A DNA stretch of 64,000 nt from Adineta vaga. Its lineage: Eukaryota > Rotifera. Below, one piece after another: positions 23,748-37,633 of the stretch. How positions within the stretch are numbered: position 1 is the stretch's first letter; each line of letters opens with the position of its first letter. The translations under genes were made by a program, and so were the position numbers. Below the pieces are notes generated by a model, which was given only the letters and a program-made list of their open reading frames with translations, did no database searches and was not told the DNA's origin. The DNA lies in NCBI GenBank assembly GCA_021613535.1, contig CP075496.1, forward strand, positions 11,532,001 to 11,596,000, read 5' to 3'.

Positions 23748-26229
23748 TTATGCTACTACTTCTGTTTTTATCGCATTATTTTTCTGAAGAGTTCTCTTCT
23801 CTTTATGATTTATCCACATTAAAGCAAAATGCATCAATGCACTTGCTATAAAACTAATACCACCGATTAAAAATGAAACGTCGAAACTCGATGTTATATC
23901 ACGAATGAAACCCATGACCTAAGTTCACATACACACATATATTTATATGAGATAAAATAGAAATGAATTTACCGGTGGAGCAGTCAAAGATGTTATACCA
24001 CGAAACATTAAAGTTAAACCTAATGCACTACTGTATCGCTCCAAACCAACAATTTGACAGACAATAACTGGACTTAAAGAGACATGGAATGCTATAAAGA
24101 AAAGAGAGAAAATAGCAATCTATTAACTACATAAATTTGCATCTATCATAAAGATTAGAGCACAGTAGCAGAAGATAAATCCATATGAATTCCTGTCGCA
24201 ATCAATATTTTCTTACCAATGAAACCGCCCCATACAACACAATAGATAATTAACAGTGTATATGTGTAACAGTATGGTACAAGTAATGTTGCAATACCAG
24301 CAACTGTTAGACCAATATTATTGACTAATAATGGTGACATATATGGAATTTTTGTAATCCATCCAGAACCAAAACGACTAGCTGTGTTAGTGAAACCTAA
24401 AGAATAACATAGATTATAATCTCTAGCAGATATTGGGATTTAATTCACCAATTAATGATAATAGAAATACAGCACTTGTCTCTTGAATTTTTCTTTCTGT
24501 TGTTGCGTATTTCACAATAAATAGATAAGGTGTATAATATCCAATCATTGAACAAACATTAGCCTAGTGTTAAGAAAAATTGAATTTTCTCAATAAAACA
24601 TTTCGTTGTCTAATACTCTACCACACAAATGATAACCATTTTTTTATCATTTAAAAGATTAAAATTTGTCATCGAAAGAAATACATCCCAAAATGATTTC
24701 ATAGATGTTTTATCTTTTGTTTCTGGTACTTTAGTTGTTTCTTGAACATACGTGGGAATGTCTGGTTGTGATTGGTATTCAGGTAATTTGGTAACATCAC
24801 CTTGATAAAGTACATCCTCTTTATATAAACTAGTGAAAACAGAAATGACAAATGATACTGAAAAGAAAAATAACTTACGGACGAGCTGCATCGTCAGCTT
24901 TGATACTTTGTCTTGATTTTGCTGAAATAGCTGAACCAGCTCGTGCTCGTTTTGGTAATATTTCTTCTGTTGCTTCGTCATTTATACTAGGATTTGACTT
25001 ATGAATCGAGACTTGTTTTGTAAGAGGTTGGGGCTCAATTTTTTCATTAAGTAAAGGTGATGTTGTCTATGATAAATATAGCACAAATAAATAATACTAG
25101 AGGAATCATCGACTTACTGTCGCTGGGAAGACGTCATCATGTCTACATTGAGAAGACAGAACAAAAATAGATTAAAAAATCATCAAAAAGAAATGATAGA
25201 AAGTGTGTTGCTCTCGTAAAAATTACAATGTAGTAGAAAATGAATTGCATCGAAATATGACACTCGTCATCAGAATTTTAATCTCATTTTAATTAATATT
25301 ATCTAATAAAAAATATGACAAACTTACATTTCTGTTGATTGTATTATGCGTCGTTTACGTACTGGTTTCAATGGAATCATGAATGCACAACAAAAAGCAC
25401 ATAGAAGAAGAATGGCCGATAATATAACTAAACCATATTTCCAGCCAAGAGCATTGAATAAAAAACGAGATAATGGTCCAAAAGTAATTGAACCAATGCC
25501 TGTACCCGCCGTAACAATTCCTATAATTTAGAATTGTTAGTTTGAATTATTCGAAAAAAAGATCATATTTCATACCTGTGGCGATAGCACGTTTTTCTTC
25601 AAAGTAATATCCAACCATGACAATACTAGGTAAATACACAAGTCCCATACCAATTCCTCCAATAAAACCGAATAATAACCACATAATATAAATATTCGGT
25701 GAATATATTGATGAAGCAACAGCTAAAGATGCAATAATACTTCCAATTATACCAATTGGACGACAACCCCATTTATTACATAATGCTGAAGCGATCGGTG
25801 CTAAATTATTCAGAGAAAAGAAAAAGAACGTGAATCGTAAATATTATATTAGTGAAAATAAATCATTACCACTGAGTAAATAGAAACCACAAGCAAGAGA
25901 TATAACAAGTGACACAGATAATTCTGAACATTGAAAATTTTTCTTTAAATCTTCAGATATGGCACCAAATGCATATAGAAAACCATCGACAATTAGATTG
26001 ATAAACTACAACACAAGACAAATGATATTCTTTATGAGAGAAAAAAAGGAAAAACTTGTTTCAAACTACTTACAAAACATGCTATAAGAACAACCCAACC
26101 AAATCCACCGTCAGGAGGCGTAGTAATATAATCATACTCATCATCATCATCTAATTTCTGTAGGTTTTTCTTATTTGAATCTAATTCGATTTCTTTGTCT
26201 TGACGTTTTTCTTCTCCTTTTTTCATCAT
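23748..26229 (-). CDS. Monocarboxylate transporter-like MFS protein (SLC16 family)
   Basis: A 12-helix plasma-membrane transporter in about eight exons, from MMKKGEEKRQD at 26229 to KTEVVA and TAA at 23748. The family hallmark PPDGGFGWVVLIACF opens helix 1, and the next exon (about 26007-25869) gives FINLIVDGFLYAFGAISEDL. Later sequence IGGIGMGLVYLPSIVMVGYY followed by FEEKRAIATG is the second conserved MCT stretch. The central cytoplasmic loop (about 24700-25150) is long, acidic and Ser/Thr-rich. The last exon carries FLIGGISFIASALMHFALMW as the terminal helix. SLC16 members carry lactate, pyruvate, thyroid hormone or aromatic amino acids; the subtype cannot be chosen from the sequence alone. 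A small alternative exon (HDDVFPAT) near 25118-25140 may be included in the loop. Confidence 0.87.
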
Positions 26230-28430
26230 GAAAATGTGTTACGAATGAATAATACTGTTCTTTAAAATGTCTTCACCGTGAAATACTAAAGATAGAATAT
26301 TGAAGTTTTAGAATGTAAAGCGAAGTTAAAATAAAGAAAATGTTACTGATAACAGTATATGGTAAAAAGATAATCAAAATTGTGATTGTCAAAAACAGAG
26401 TTGAAACAGAACGAAGATAAATGTGAACATATAGGTAGATGTGAATAAGATTGTAATCTTCTCTAACAACTACTCACTTTCTTGCAAATTAAATGGTTCT
26501 TTTTCATTGTATTAAATGACGATAAGCTAAATTTTCACATAAAATTCTATTAACTAGACGTATCGTATGGAAGAAGAAATCTATTAGCATTCAAGGACAA
26601 GCAGCATAGTGTCATTTCTTTCTGGCCAATGTCGATGTTATCGGAGTTTCTTTTTTCTCTTATTGTAGGGCATAGAGAAGGAGAAAAAGAAGAAAAATCT
26701 GAGGAGACGAAGAGATTCATTTGTCCTTTATTGCAAGGCTAAACGAGCGCACCTTCTATAAGAATTAATATATAAAAATATTCTTTTTGGCGATACTTTT
26801 TCTTAATTCCCACGGAGACGACTTAATAACAGATTTTTTATTACCATGTCATCTTTTACAAAATATATATCAGTTGAAAACTTCGCCCATCAAGTTAAAT
26901 ACAGAAAAAAAAACGTAGCAAGCATTCACGATGACATTTTTGGTAAAAGACCATAAGAAAATGTGGTGACACACCTATTCACAATGAACGTATGAAAACG
27001 TAAATCAATCCTTCATATTTATGCCTATTTCGAATGTAATCATATCGCTACGATCATCTATATTACACAATATTTAGCTCTCGAATATATATATTTGATA
27101 CATACATTTAAACCTTCATAATTTATGATAATAAATGACCGATATAAGAAGAAGTTTTTTTTGACAAAAAAGTATGAACGTTTTTCTTTTATTAACGAAT
27201 CAGACTCACTCAATGAGGAAAAAAACGAAGGAAAGAATAGTTCTACACGCTATTCACTGGCTACGAAGATCTACACAAATTCCACTTCGATTACTATACC
27301 CATCTGCTTGTTAATCACACATACATACTATGGAAGCATGCCGGATTTAGTTTTTCCTCCCTTTTTCTTCTTTCTGACAACAATAGACACGCAAGACCTC
27401 CTACACTCAATCTCTTATACTCAACTCAATTAATACTTAGCATACAAGTCAGTACAAGATAATGAATAAAATCAAGTTTAAGCCTTCATTCTTTTCTTGA
27501 TATTCAATAGACAATACTGATCAAAACTGACAAAATCAAAATCGTATAAAAATTAATTTTTTCTCTTCTAGCGATAGAAAATAAGAATATAATCAAAATA
27601 GATTTATGTGTCATGTTCTTTTTTTCCAATGCACAAGACAGATGGTTTCAATTGAATAAATTACGACATGGCATCAGTTTGTCCATTGATATCAAACAGA
27701 GAATCTATGCAAATTCATTTTAAAATAGAAAACCAATATTAGCAAAATTGTCGATCGTCGAAAACCACAAAGAATAGATCGTTTTTGAAAACAAAAGCAA
27801 ATGCAAGATGAAGCTTCAGACTTGATTGCAATCACAAACAGACAAAAATCTTTTTCTTACAATTTACTTTCGATTAGTTGCCTGCATCAATATACCCATT
27901 TATCTTCAATATGTCACAAACACACTTTATTGCCAATGAGAATGCAAATATTGACCTGTGCTCTTTTTTCTTCTTTGTTTTTCATTACTCTTCGTTTTTC
28001 TTTGTTTCGAAAAAAGTCATATACATAAATCGACAACACTCAAATGCATTTGTTTAGTTAACAACGGAAATAAAATGGAGCAAAAAAAGAAGAATTAACT
28101 GATTCAGTATCGGCAAAGAAAAACTAAATGAAAGATTGTTCGAAACCCACACAACGAAGGAAAAAATAAAACGAACGGAAATGAGAAAATGTTTTTCAGA
28201 CATGCACCGGAATATACCTGTAAATACACTAATACACACACACACACCTGAGAACAAGTCCGAAAAATAAATAAATAGATAGTATACGAAGACAAAAAGA
28301 AAATTTGATGAGTATCGAATGAGATTCACGACATAAAATATTATTTTGTTCCCAATGAAATGAGAGAGAAAAAGAAAAAAAAAGTATGACTAGATAATAA
28401 AGAATAATAATAAAATCACGATAGATACAT
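26230..28430. other. Intergenic region
   Basis: About 2.2 kb, AT-rich, with low-complexity reading frames (27125-27433 plus; 28054-28507 minus) that I do not accept as genes. A short (AC)n run lies near 28233-28247. Confidence 0.5.
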
Positions 28431-31400
28431 TCACATACAAATACCACTAAATGGACATCGTTCTTTTTCTTGATCAGTCTTACATATGCAATAGATTTGT
28501 GGAACATGATGTGAATCCCAATTTCCTAAATAATGATCATAGTTCAAATAAGACTAAATTCAATAATTAGAACAAACCTGGACCAGCAAGCACCGATATA
28601 TCATGTAAGCAACAAGGGATACGTTGCAATAATCGAAATTTATACAATAAACTTCGAGCCTAATAATCAAAATCAATTCATTTTGTTATTGTTATTCTTC
28701 TTTTCATCTTACTTTTTTCAACACAATTGATCCACTCATATGCATGGCAAGACTATTAAAATGTAAAAGCATATCATCTGTACCTAGATTTTGTTGAACA
28801 ATATCATCTCCATATACTGCCATGATACTTATACATATAAATAAATGAAAATAATCCGTTTGATAATGTGACCAACATGCTTCCCACATTCGTAAGGCTT
28901 CTAAATAGACAAATCTTCGGGTTTTTTTTAGATTAATAACTAGAGGAATAAACAACATCTATATCCCAAGGATGACACTTGCAATTTTCTTATTAATTAT
29001 TTAAATTCATTCAAAGATAGATCGATTCAAGAAAAGCTAATTTTTAATATTTATATATATATATACATACGCACCTCGTTCAGGAAATTCACGTTTAAAA
29101 CATAATAATATCCATCGATGAGCAAATAATAGATCAAGTCCATCGGATAATTGTGCACAATGTTCATAAAAAGCAGGTAACATTAATAATAATAGTTCAC
29201 GAAGATATCTCTAGAATAGATTTCATTTCATCGATTCAATGTCTCTCATTTTTCTCTGTACATACTAATTGTTTTTCCATGACATCATCGGTAGGCGTCG
29301 ATATAAATATTGTTCGATTCATCAATCCAACAAAACACCAAAAGGCATCGGATTCATTTTGTATAATTGTTAATATTGGTGCTAAAAGATCCGACATTCC
29401 TTGAGTATAACCCATTGTTGGACAATATGCAGCATAGTTAAGAAGAATTTCTCTAATAAAAACACATTTATGATATTAGAATACAATAAATTCTCATTTA
29501 CCTCATTACTCTTAGATTTGGATTATCATCACCTTTAAAATACGGATGTGATCGATCGGTACGTACAACATCTTTTTCAATAATAGCTTCAACATCATGA
29601 AAAAATTGAGTTTGTTCAGGATCATCAATGGCAACTTCTCTAGTAATAAAAAAACGTATTCTATAAGTAAAATTTTTGAATAAAATAACGCATACCGTCG
29701 TGCTCGAATCTTTTGATAATGTAAATATTTATTATGTCGAATTTGTTCACGTTGATCAAAAGTAGAATCAAATGGATAGAGATGAAGTAAGAATGGCCAC
29801 ACTTCTTTTGCTATAGTTGGATCGATACCAGCAAAAAATATCGTCTAAATAACAAATAGAATTTTATCAAATTAAATATTTATTCGTTCAGTCTTCCCTG
29901 AAATTGTATACATAATGTAATTCAAGGTATGTGGTTTATTCTTCTAACGAGACAATTAGATATGCATGAAAGATGTCTCGGATAGTTACTTTATTTTTGT
30001 TATTCTTTATTCTTTGCACGATCAAATAATTGTTGAAATTTTTAAAAAGGAACATTATACAAATAGTCTTCTGTCAAGTTAATGATGTTTTAAAAATGGC
30101 TCGGAATAATAGCTTATTGTGTAGTGTTATTTAACTGAAAGTCCAATCGAAAAATTCGATTATTCATTCTCAGAGTAGTATCTAATAAAATTTGCATAGA
30201 AAACATCCATATGAGATGTATGTGTGACATATTGTAAAGATATATTCTGCATGACTAATTGAATCTGTAATAAAAAAGAAAATTTACTTTTCTTATTTGA
30301 TGATTATCTTCGATTTGTCCTGATGAATTCATGTATGTTCTCCAATTATCCATTGTTATTAGATGATAACAACCTTCTTCGGGATGTAAATCACTTGAAT
30401 CAATAATTGGACGAACAACATTGAATTGATGACAATTAGCAAAACCACGACGAGTTTTTTCATAAGCAAATAAGTTCCATTCATTTAATATTTCAATCAA
30501 ACGATCAAGTCCACCATTATGAAAATGTAAAACTTTATATTGAGATTCACATGATGCAATAACTAATTGTCCACTACAACTTGCTCCATTGGGTGTATCG
30601 TCACAATAGAATAAACGTAATGAACGCATTTTACCAAGATCAACAGAAAAGACACCACAAAATTGTTCAGTAACAGTTCTTATAGCTTCATCATCTTCTA
30701 TACTTGACGTATTTTGTTCACATATACCTGATGTATTTTTCCAAAGATTCGTTTCTTTCATAAATGGTAAACTATCATCAATAACACGATTTGCTGATGG
30801 ATCAGTTGTTTCACTACTATCGAATGGATCATCAATATCTTGTTCATCAAGAATTTCATCAGGTCCTTCAGTTAAATCTGATGTGATGGATTCTTGTCTC
30901 ATATAAGATTTGTCATCTAAGGCATCTTCATATTGTTCATCGGATGAATGACGACGATTCTCAATTGTTCCTTGTGCAATTGGTGATAATAATGGATTAT
31001 TTGAGTTCGGTCCATGGTATCCGCTATCAATTGTTCGAGATAATGAATGACGTGGAGTAGATGTTGGCGGTTGATTAGAATTCGTATTTATCGATGGTGA
31101 GGAAATTTCATCAGATGCTGGTGATGGTTGAGATGTACTGGAACGATTTTTCAATGTTGAATTTGGTATCCAGGTTAAAATTAATGTTGAACCAAATTGT
31201 GGACTATTTTGACATTTAATACAGAGATAACCTGGATGATGAAGTGTATATGAATGTAAACGTGATGGTGGATGAACACATATATTGTTTTTTGAAAAGA
31301 CAATTTCACCATCTAATGGAGGACATTTGTTCTTTATTAGAGATGTTGTTGATGCTGGTACAGAAAATGAAGTTGTACGATTAGTTAAAAGATTTGAAGC

Positions 31401-31505
31401 GCGACGAATAATTGATGTAACAGAATTTTTTGATGTCGAGAAAGATGTTTGATTATTTCGTGGTGTTGAAGGAACTGATGAGATTTTCTTATTTAAATTT
31501 GACAT
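28431..31505 (-). CDS. TBC1D16: TBC1D16 orthologue, Rab GTPase-activating protein
   Basis: A Rab-GAP; mammalian TBC1D16 acts on Rab4A and recycling endosomes. The large first exon (31505-30290) starts MSNLNKKISSVPST and has LDGEIVFSKNNICVHPP and HHPGYLCIKC. A disordered Ser-rich stretch follows, then QFCGVFSVDLGKMRSLRLFY and ESQYKVLHFHNGGLDRL, all diagnostic of TBC1D16. The TBC domain follows in exons at about 29846-28704: FFAGIDPTIAKEVWPFLLHL, the arginine finger in IEKDVVRTDR, the glutamine finger in GYTQGMSDLLAP, then EALRMWEACWSHYQTDYFHL. The C-terminal exons read LLYKFRLLQRIPCCLHD and end CPFSGICM with TGA at 28431. Both catalytic fingers are intact, so activity is expected. The intron at about 29847-30289 is unusually long for this window. 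Confidence 0.94.
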
Positions 31506-32923
31506 AATAGACGAAGAGAAATGCTAAAAGAAAAGGCAAATGATGATAGCTTTTTTTTTCATGACAATTTTCTTTGAGATCTTCTGTCAAAGGAAAAGAA
31601 AAGATAATATCTTTTTGAAAAATAAATATAAAACTAGTGTCATCTTTAGGAGACAATACGAGAAAACCAGTAATGGTTTTGTACAAATATTTATCTCGAG
31701 AAAACTTCCAATGTCATTCTGCTTAGAGTAACAGTGATATAAACATTTAATAATTAGATAGAAAGAAATTTTTTCGTTAAAAAATCTATTGGCTATTTCA
31801 GTTATCCAATGAGACACTTGTAATGATGTATACAAACAACTCAACTATTGTGAACTATTGAAAATACTAATGCATTTAATTAAGTAATATTGAAATTTGT
31901 TTTTTCAAAAAAAAACAAATATTTATCTATATTGAATGAGAAATTTTATTTTTTTTTAAATGTATTTATCATTGTTCAAGTGATTTATTTATTTTTGGTA
32001 TTTGAAATATTCATATAAAGTGTACTTTAAATTGAACAAGTAAGTTATGATTTATTTTCAACACATTTTTCATCTTATTTCGAATAAAAATATATTTGTG
32101 TACTGCAACAAATCGATAATTATCTTTAAGTCTATCGAAATTCTTTTATAAACTCTCGATATTAGCGTTCTCTGAGTTTGTCATTCTAACATCATGAAGC
32201 GTCACCTATGATTATCATAGATTATTCACCACGTAATAAGTCGACTGAATACATATGTTAACGTTATGGTCGCATATAATAATAAATCGATATTATTTTC
32301 AAGATTTATACTTGTTGACCTGCTTGCTTATGGATCTTTTCTTTCTACGACGGAAAAGAAAAATTATACAACATAGGAGAGCACACAGAGAGAGAGAGAT
32401 AGAGGTTACTATTTAAAGTACGTTAGGTTATAGTCGATTTCATCGTGCTATTACTCATAGTTGAATATTTGACACGTGCATATATATTCAAAAAATCTGA
32501 TGAAATATACTTCTTTTAGTGAGAAATAGGTAATGTATCGGATGAATTTGATCTTGGGAATATTTTCTTAGCTTTAAAAATGACAAGATTTATCTGAAGA
32601 ATCATTATCAAACAGATTAAATATAGTCAATACTTCTATCCTTTCTTGTGGTCGATCGCTGCAATGATTAGAACTCCAATAAAGTTGATTACAAATTGCA
32701 TATTCTCACTACTAATTAGATGAAACAACAAAATCCAACGTTCTTATTTGACAATGGAAAAAATATTATCTCTTCTTATTCTAGTACTAGTCCTTTGAGA
32801 ATAAGCTATCGTGTGTAAAAGAAAAGTAACTTATTCTCTAAATGAAACAAATCGTTTTCACACTGTTGACTTGTAAATCAGCATCCTTCTCACGTTTTCT
32901 CTTTTCTAGAACGGCACCTCGTG
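31506..32923. other. Divergent intergenic region
   Basis: About 1.4 kb between TBC1D16 (minus) and the ABC transporter (plus). AT-rich with a short GA run near 32389-32402; a 5'UTR intron of the ABC gene ends at cttttctag near 32909. No other gene seen. Confidence 0.5.
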
Positions 32924-35729
32924 ATGATTTCGACAGATTCCAACGATAATATCGATGATGTAGCTATCCTCGATATTACCACTCAAACCGATGATGATCA
33001 ACAACCATTATTAACTACTCCGACTGAACAAAATAATTCTGTTTTATTAACACCTAATGTTGATACAATTCTTGTTCCATCGACTTCTCGGTATCCCTTA
33101 ACGGTTATTCTTTATATCTTACTTTTCATTGAATTTCTTACAATGTTAATTATTTGGTTGATAGGTAATAATTCTTTTTAATTTAATATTATAAATATCG
33201 AAATTCTTCATACATAGGTTATTCAACACATTCCCTTATTGATGATATTATTCATTATCAATTAACAACGTCTATCTTTGATCTTGTTGCAATCTCTATT
33301 TTTAAACTAGTATCTTTAATTATTTTATTAACTGAATTAGAAAGATTCGTAATAAATCGTTTACGTCATCCAAACGCACGTATATTATTTACTTTTATAC
33401 GTTATTCCACAACGATTTTACTTCTTCTATTAGCTGCTTGTTCCTTAGCATTTGCTATTATTAAATTAATCTTTGTCTTACATGAATCTAAATTAAATAC
33501 ACTTTACCTGTCGACTGTGTATGCATTTCTAGTCTTTTCATCGATTGAATTAATTGGAGTGATTTTAATGATACCATATTTATCTCGAATAAAATTAGTT
33601 CCACAATCACAATCAACAGTAATGAAAAAAAAAGTTGATTTAAAACGATTATTTTCATTAGCGAAATCTGAACGATTTTTTATTTCGATTGGTACATTTT
33701 TCTTATTTGTATCAAGTGCAACACAAATTGCTCTACCATATTATTTTGGTAAAATTGTTGATGATGCCATAACATCTGCAACGATGCGTTCAGTTAATAC
33801 CAATGTGCTGATATTGTTAGGCATTAATTGTGTTGGTGCATTAGCTTCGTTTTTTCGTGCATGGGTGTTTGAATTAGCTGGACAGTAAGTTTTTGAAGAA
33901 TATTTTATTACTGAATATTCATGATTTTGATTTTTTCTAGACGGATCGTGTATCGTCTTCGTCAGAATATATTTGATTCAATTATGAAACAAGAGGTTGC
34001 TTTTTTTGACGATACTCGTACCGGTGAATTAACAAATCGATTATCAAGTGATACACAAGTACTACAGAATGCAGTGACGGTCAATATATCAATGCTTCTC
34101 CGTTTTATTCTACAAATTCTTGGTAGTCTTATAATTATGTTTTATTTGGAAGTCACATTGACACTTGTTCTAATGGTTGTTGTACCAGTTATTGTGCTTA
34201 TTGCAAAAATATATGGTTCAAGTGTACAAAAGTTACGAAAACAATTTCAAGATGAATTAGCTGGAGCAGGAACAACAGCAGAAGAGTCAATATCAAATAT
34301 TCGTAAGTAGTTTTTAACGAAATGAGAGATTTCCTTTTGAATGATTTCTTCTAGGAACTGTACGTATATTTGGCGCAGAAAAGAAAGTTAGCAGCCATTA
34401 TCATGAAAATCTATTGAAAACATATGAAATTGGAAAGAAATTAGCATTGAATAGTGGTATATTTATGGGTGTAATTGGTATATTAACAGCTGGTGGTATA
34501 TCAGTTGTATTATGGTAAGATATTAAATTTGATTTTACTAAAAAAGAAAACTATGTTCTTTTTTTTTAGGTATGGAGCAAAATTAGTACACGACAAGAAA
34601 TTATCTGCTGGCCTTCTTGCTTCTTTTCTCATGTATATGTTACAAGTAGCAATAGCATTTGGTTTACTTGCTTCATTATTTGGTGGTATGTGTCATATTT
34701 TGATATGAATACTTGCATATTTTGTTTCCTTTTTTTTGAAGATTTTATGCAAGCAGTTGGTGCTAGTGAACGAATCTTCGATTTACTTGATCGAAAACCT
34801 AAAATTCCTTCAACAAAAAATCCAATTTGTTCCACTATACCAAAAGATTTTAATGGCAATGTTCGTCTTGACAAAGTCTTTTTTACATATCCAACACGTT
34901 CAGATCAACAAATTCTTCGAGATATAACATTTGAAATCAAATCTGGACAAAAAGTCGCATTAGTTGGACCGTCTGGTGGTGGTAAAAGTACGATTGCATC
35001 ATTAATTGAACGATTTTATGATCCCGATTCAGGAACAATTGTTTTTGATTCACATCTATTAACATCTATTGATCCCGAATGGTTACGTAATAATGTTTCT
35101 TTTGTTAATCAAGAACCTTCATTATTTGCATGTTCAATCCGTGATAATATTACATTTGGTCTTGATAGAACCGATATATCATTAGATGAAATTCAAGCAG
35201 CTGCTAAACAAGCGAATGCACATGATTTTATTGAAGAATTTGAAAATAAATATGATACATTAGTTGGTGAACGTGGTGTTCGTTTATCTGGTGGACAACG
35301 ACAGCGTATAGCAAGTATGCAAATGATTTCATTTTATTTTTATAGATAAATAAATATATGATCGACTTTAGTTGCACGAGCTTTATTAATGAGTCCAAAA
35401 TTATTATTACTTGACGAAGCAACAAGTGCACTTGATGCTGAAAGTGAACATTTAGTTCAAGAAGCTATTGAACGAGCAATGATTAATCGAACAGTTCTTG
35501 TTATTGCACATCGGTTATCAACTGTACGAAATGCTGATTTAGTTATTGTTATTGATCATGGTACAATTGTCGAACAAGTAATTTGAAGAATGAATTTTAA
35601 AATGATTTACTCTTTTCATTTCACTAGGGTACACATGATTCTCTTTTGACAAAAGAAGATGGTATATATAAAAAATTGGTTCTTCGTCAGCTGATGGCAG
35701 GAAATGATTCTATAACGATGACCGAATGA
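32924..35729 (+). CDS. ABCB-type half transporter (ABCB10-like)
   Basis: A half-size ABC exporter in about nine exons. The N-terminus ([11 protein letters not shown]...) is acidic and disordered, then four or five extra helices (about 33095-33590) precede the core transmembrane domain. The core begins near [15 protein letters not shown] and includes [27 protein letters not shown] and [20 protein letters not shown], strongly ABCB10-like. The nucleotide-binding domain has Walker [12 protein letters not shown]-loop [10 protein letters not shown], signature [10 protein letters not shown], Walker [15 protein letters not shown] and H-loop [11 protein letters not shown], all intact. It ends [13 protein letters not shown]10 itself is mitochondrial; here the extra N-terminal helices recall TAP/ABCB9-type TMD0, so localisation (mitochondrion, lysosome or other) is uncertain. 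The ATG at 32924 is preferred over an upstream in-frame GTG. Confidence 0.92.
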
Positions 35730-35890
35730 AATTATTCTGGTGATTCAAATGACTGTCTTTCATTTACTTCAAAATCGGATTTGATCAACAATTACAATAT
35801 GTTTTTTTTGATAATAAATTTCCTCGTATTCACTTTTCTTCTATCTTTTTTTTCTCGAGCTCTTTCCATTCATCGTGTTTGTTTTTCTAG

Positions 35891-36563
35891 ATGGCAGGAT
35901 TGTTTGATGACTGTCTTCCGCTATCGTATTATTATGAAAAACTCAATTTAGATCGATTTGAAGTCAAAGAAAATCGAAATACAATTGCATCAATCGCTGC
36001 TGGCTCATTGGTATGGATAATCGATTAAATATGATGAATTTTAGTTCCTATTTATGGATTTTAGTTTGCAATTGGTTGGTGGTTGATCATCGATGTTTGT
36101 ATTCGATATCCAACAAATGATGAGTTTCATAAAGCTCTTCTTACAATTGGAATCATCGCATCATTGGCTTTACTTTTGTAAATTTTAGTGTCTTTTCTCA
36201 GATTTATTTTACATCTTGAAATATTATCTTTAGCGTCAATTCAATATCCAATTCACGTTTTCGTGGTGATTACTATCGTGATGGATGTGTAGGTGCAGTA
36301 TTTGCACGAGCTATTCTCTTCCTAGCATTTCTCTTCGTCTTCGGGAGTGTCATTGCGGGTGCTTGGATTATGATAGCATTATATATGATTCCAAATGCCA
36401 AAGATATATATCCAGGTGTGGCACTTTTTATTCAAACTTTACTCATTTTTAGCAGGTAACGTTTTCACTTCGTTTATTCATTCGAATTTCACATTGGAAA
36501 AATTTTGTTTCTTTTGATTCTAGTACACTGATACTCAAATTCGGTCGAACGGAAGATGAGTGA
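35891..36563 (+). CDS. TMEM50: TMEM50 family membrane protein
   Basis: A small four-helix protein of the ER/secretory membranes, in five exons from ATG 35891 (directly after a ctag acceptor, so the 5'UTR is spliced) to TGA 36561-36563. The conserved N-terminal block NTIASIAAGSLFAIGWWLII matches TMEM50A/B closely, as do SNSRFRGDYYRDGCVGAVFA, the FGSVIAGAWIM helix, YPGVALFIQTLLIFS and the C-terminal LKFGRTEDE, where animal homologues end FGRTEDLWQ. The length, about 155 residues, is normal. It begins about 160 bp after the ABC gene on the same strand, close enough that a shared transcript resolved by trans-splicing is possible. Its function is poorly known in any organism. Confidence 0.94.
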
Positions 36564-37633
36564 ACATTTTTAATTGTTCTAACTTTGTAAATTGTATTCG
36601 TAGTTGATCTCATTCTTCACTATTTGTCTCGACACATTAATGTGCATTTTTTTATAATCAGTTTTCTCTTGTGATGCGATTTTAAAATACAAAATAAACC
36701 GAGGGAAAACTTTCAAAAGATTCAAATTAAAACCCTTTCGTCTTCCTTCTAAATACAAAATGACAGGTTTTTTTTTCTTCTTTCATAATGAAAAAATGAC
36801 ATAGTATTCTCTGTTTAAGGCGACTCATGTATTCCACTTGTTTAAATGAAACAGAACTGAATATGACAAAATCCAGCAAAGAGAGTATATGGCAAAAAAA
36901 TACCTGTCATTTCCATAAACGATGAAACTTTGATTGATTGAAAGAACGTTCTTGTGTTTTTATGCCAAAAATCTTATCTATAAAAAGACTGAAATATCAG
37001 ACGCTGATGAAAACTCTCAACGCTAGTTGCAATTTGTAATATATTCTTAGAGACGGACAAAAATGTTCTAAAAGATAATTTTAATCTCAGAACTTGCTCA
37101 ATACAAAAAGAATTGAGTTATGACTTTTCTATGATTATGCAATTATTGAAAGAAACCTTTTCAACACGATGCTTTGTTACGTCCGTAATACTTATTTCCA
37201 TGAAATTCTCTCTTTTTCTCTCTCTAAATTCAAATAGAAACACAAATCAACTATTTCTTCACATCACAACATCAATTTCCTATATTCAAGAACTAATGTA
37301 TATGCATCAATGTCATTTTCTCTGAAATGATTTTTAAATGAACTATATATATATATATATCTTTATTAAACAATAGTATGCTACACTCACACATGACGAC
37401 ATAGAAATCAGACTTTTTCTTTTCCTTTGCGTTCTTTTTTTCTGTCGTTTCCATCATGCTAGTCACTATTTCCGGTCATAGACATTTTTTTTTGTTCGTT
37501 CGTATAGTCTAGCATCTTTTCAACTGAAGGAAGGAAAAAGAAAAAAAGAGCTGATGCAGAAAAAACTCTAATGTCGAAGTAGTTTTCTTCTCCGTTTGAT
37601 TTTATTCAAGAAAATATTCAGAATATTTAAGCA
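36564..37633. other. Intergenic with AT repeat
   Basis: About 1 kb between two plus-strand genes with an (AT)n tract near 37345-37361. The open frame 37113-37325 has no support. Confidence 0.5.

Noticed and set aside
25346-25531. Plus-strand frame inside the SLC16-like gene
   Set aside because: It is antisense to a clear transporter exon and shows no independent features.
27125-27433. Open frame on the plus strand
   Set aside because: Low-complexity Lys/Phe/Thr-rich translation, no domain, poor start context; likely chance in AT-rich DNA.
28054-28330. Minus-strand frames downstream of TBC1D16
   Set aside because: They lie past the TGA at 28431 in the 3' flank and are low-complexity hydrophobic.
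29797-29850. Ala in place of a conserved Arg in the first TBC block (TIAKEVW) as a loss of GAP activity
   Set aside because: The catalytic arginine finger lies in the later IEKDVVRTDR motif and is intact, as is the glutamine finger in YTQGM.
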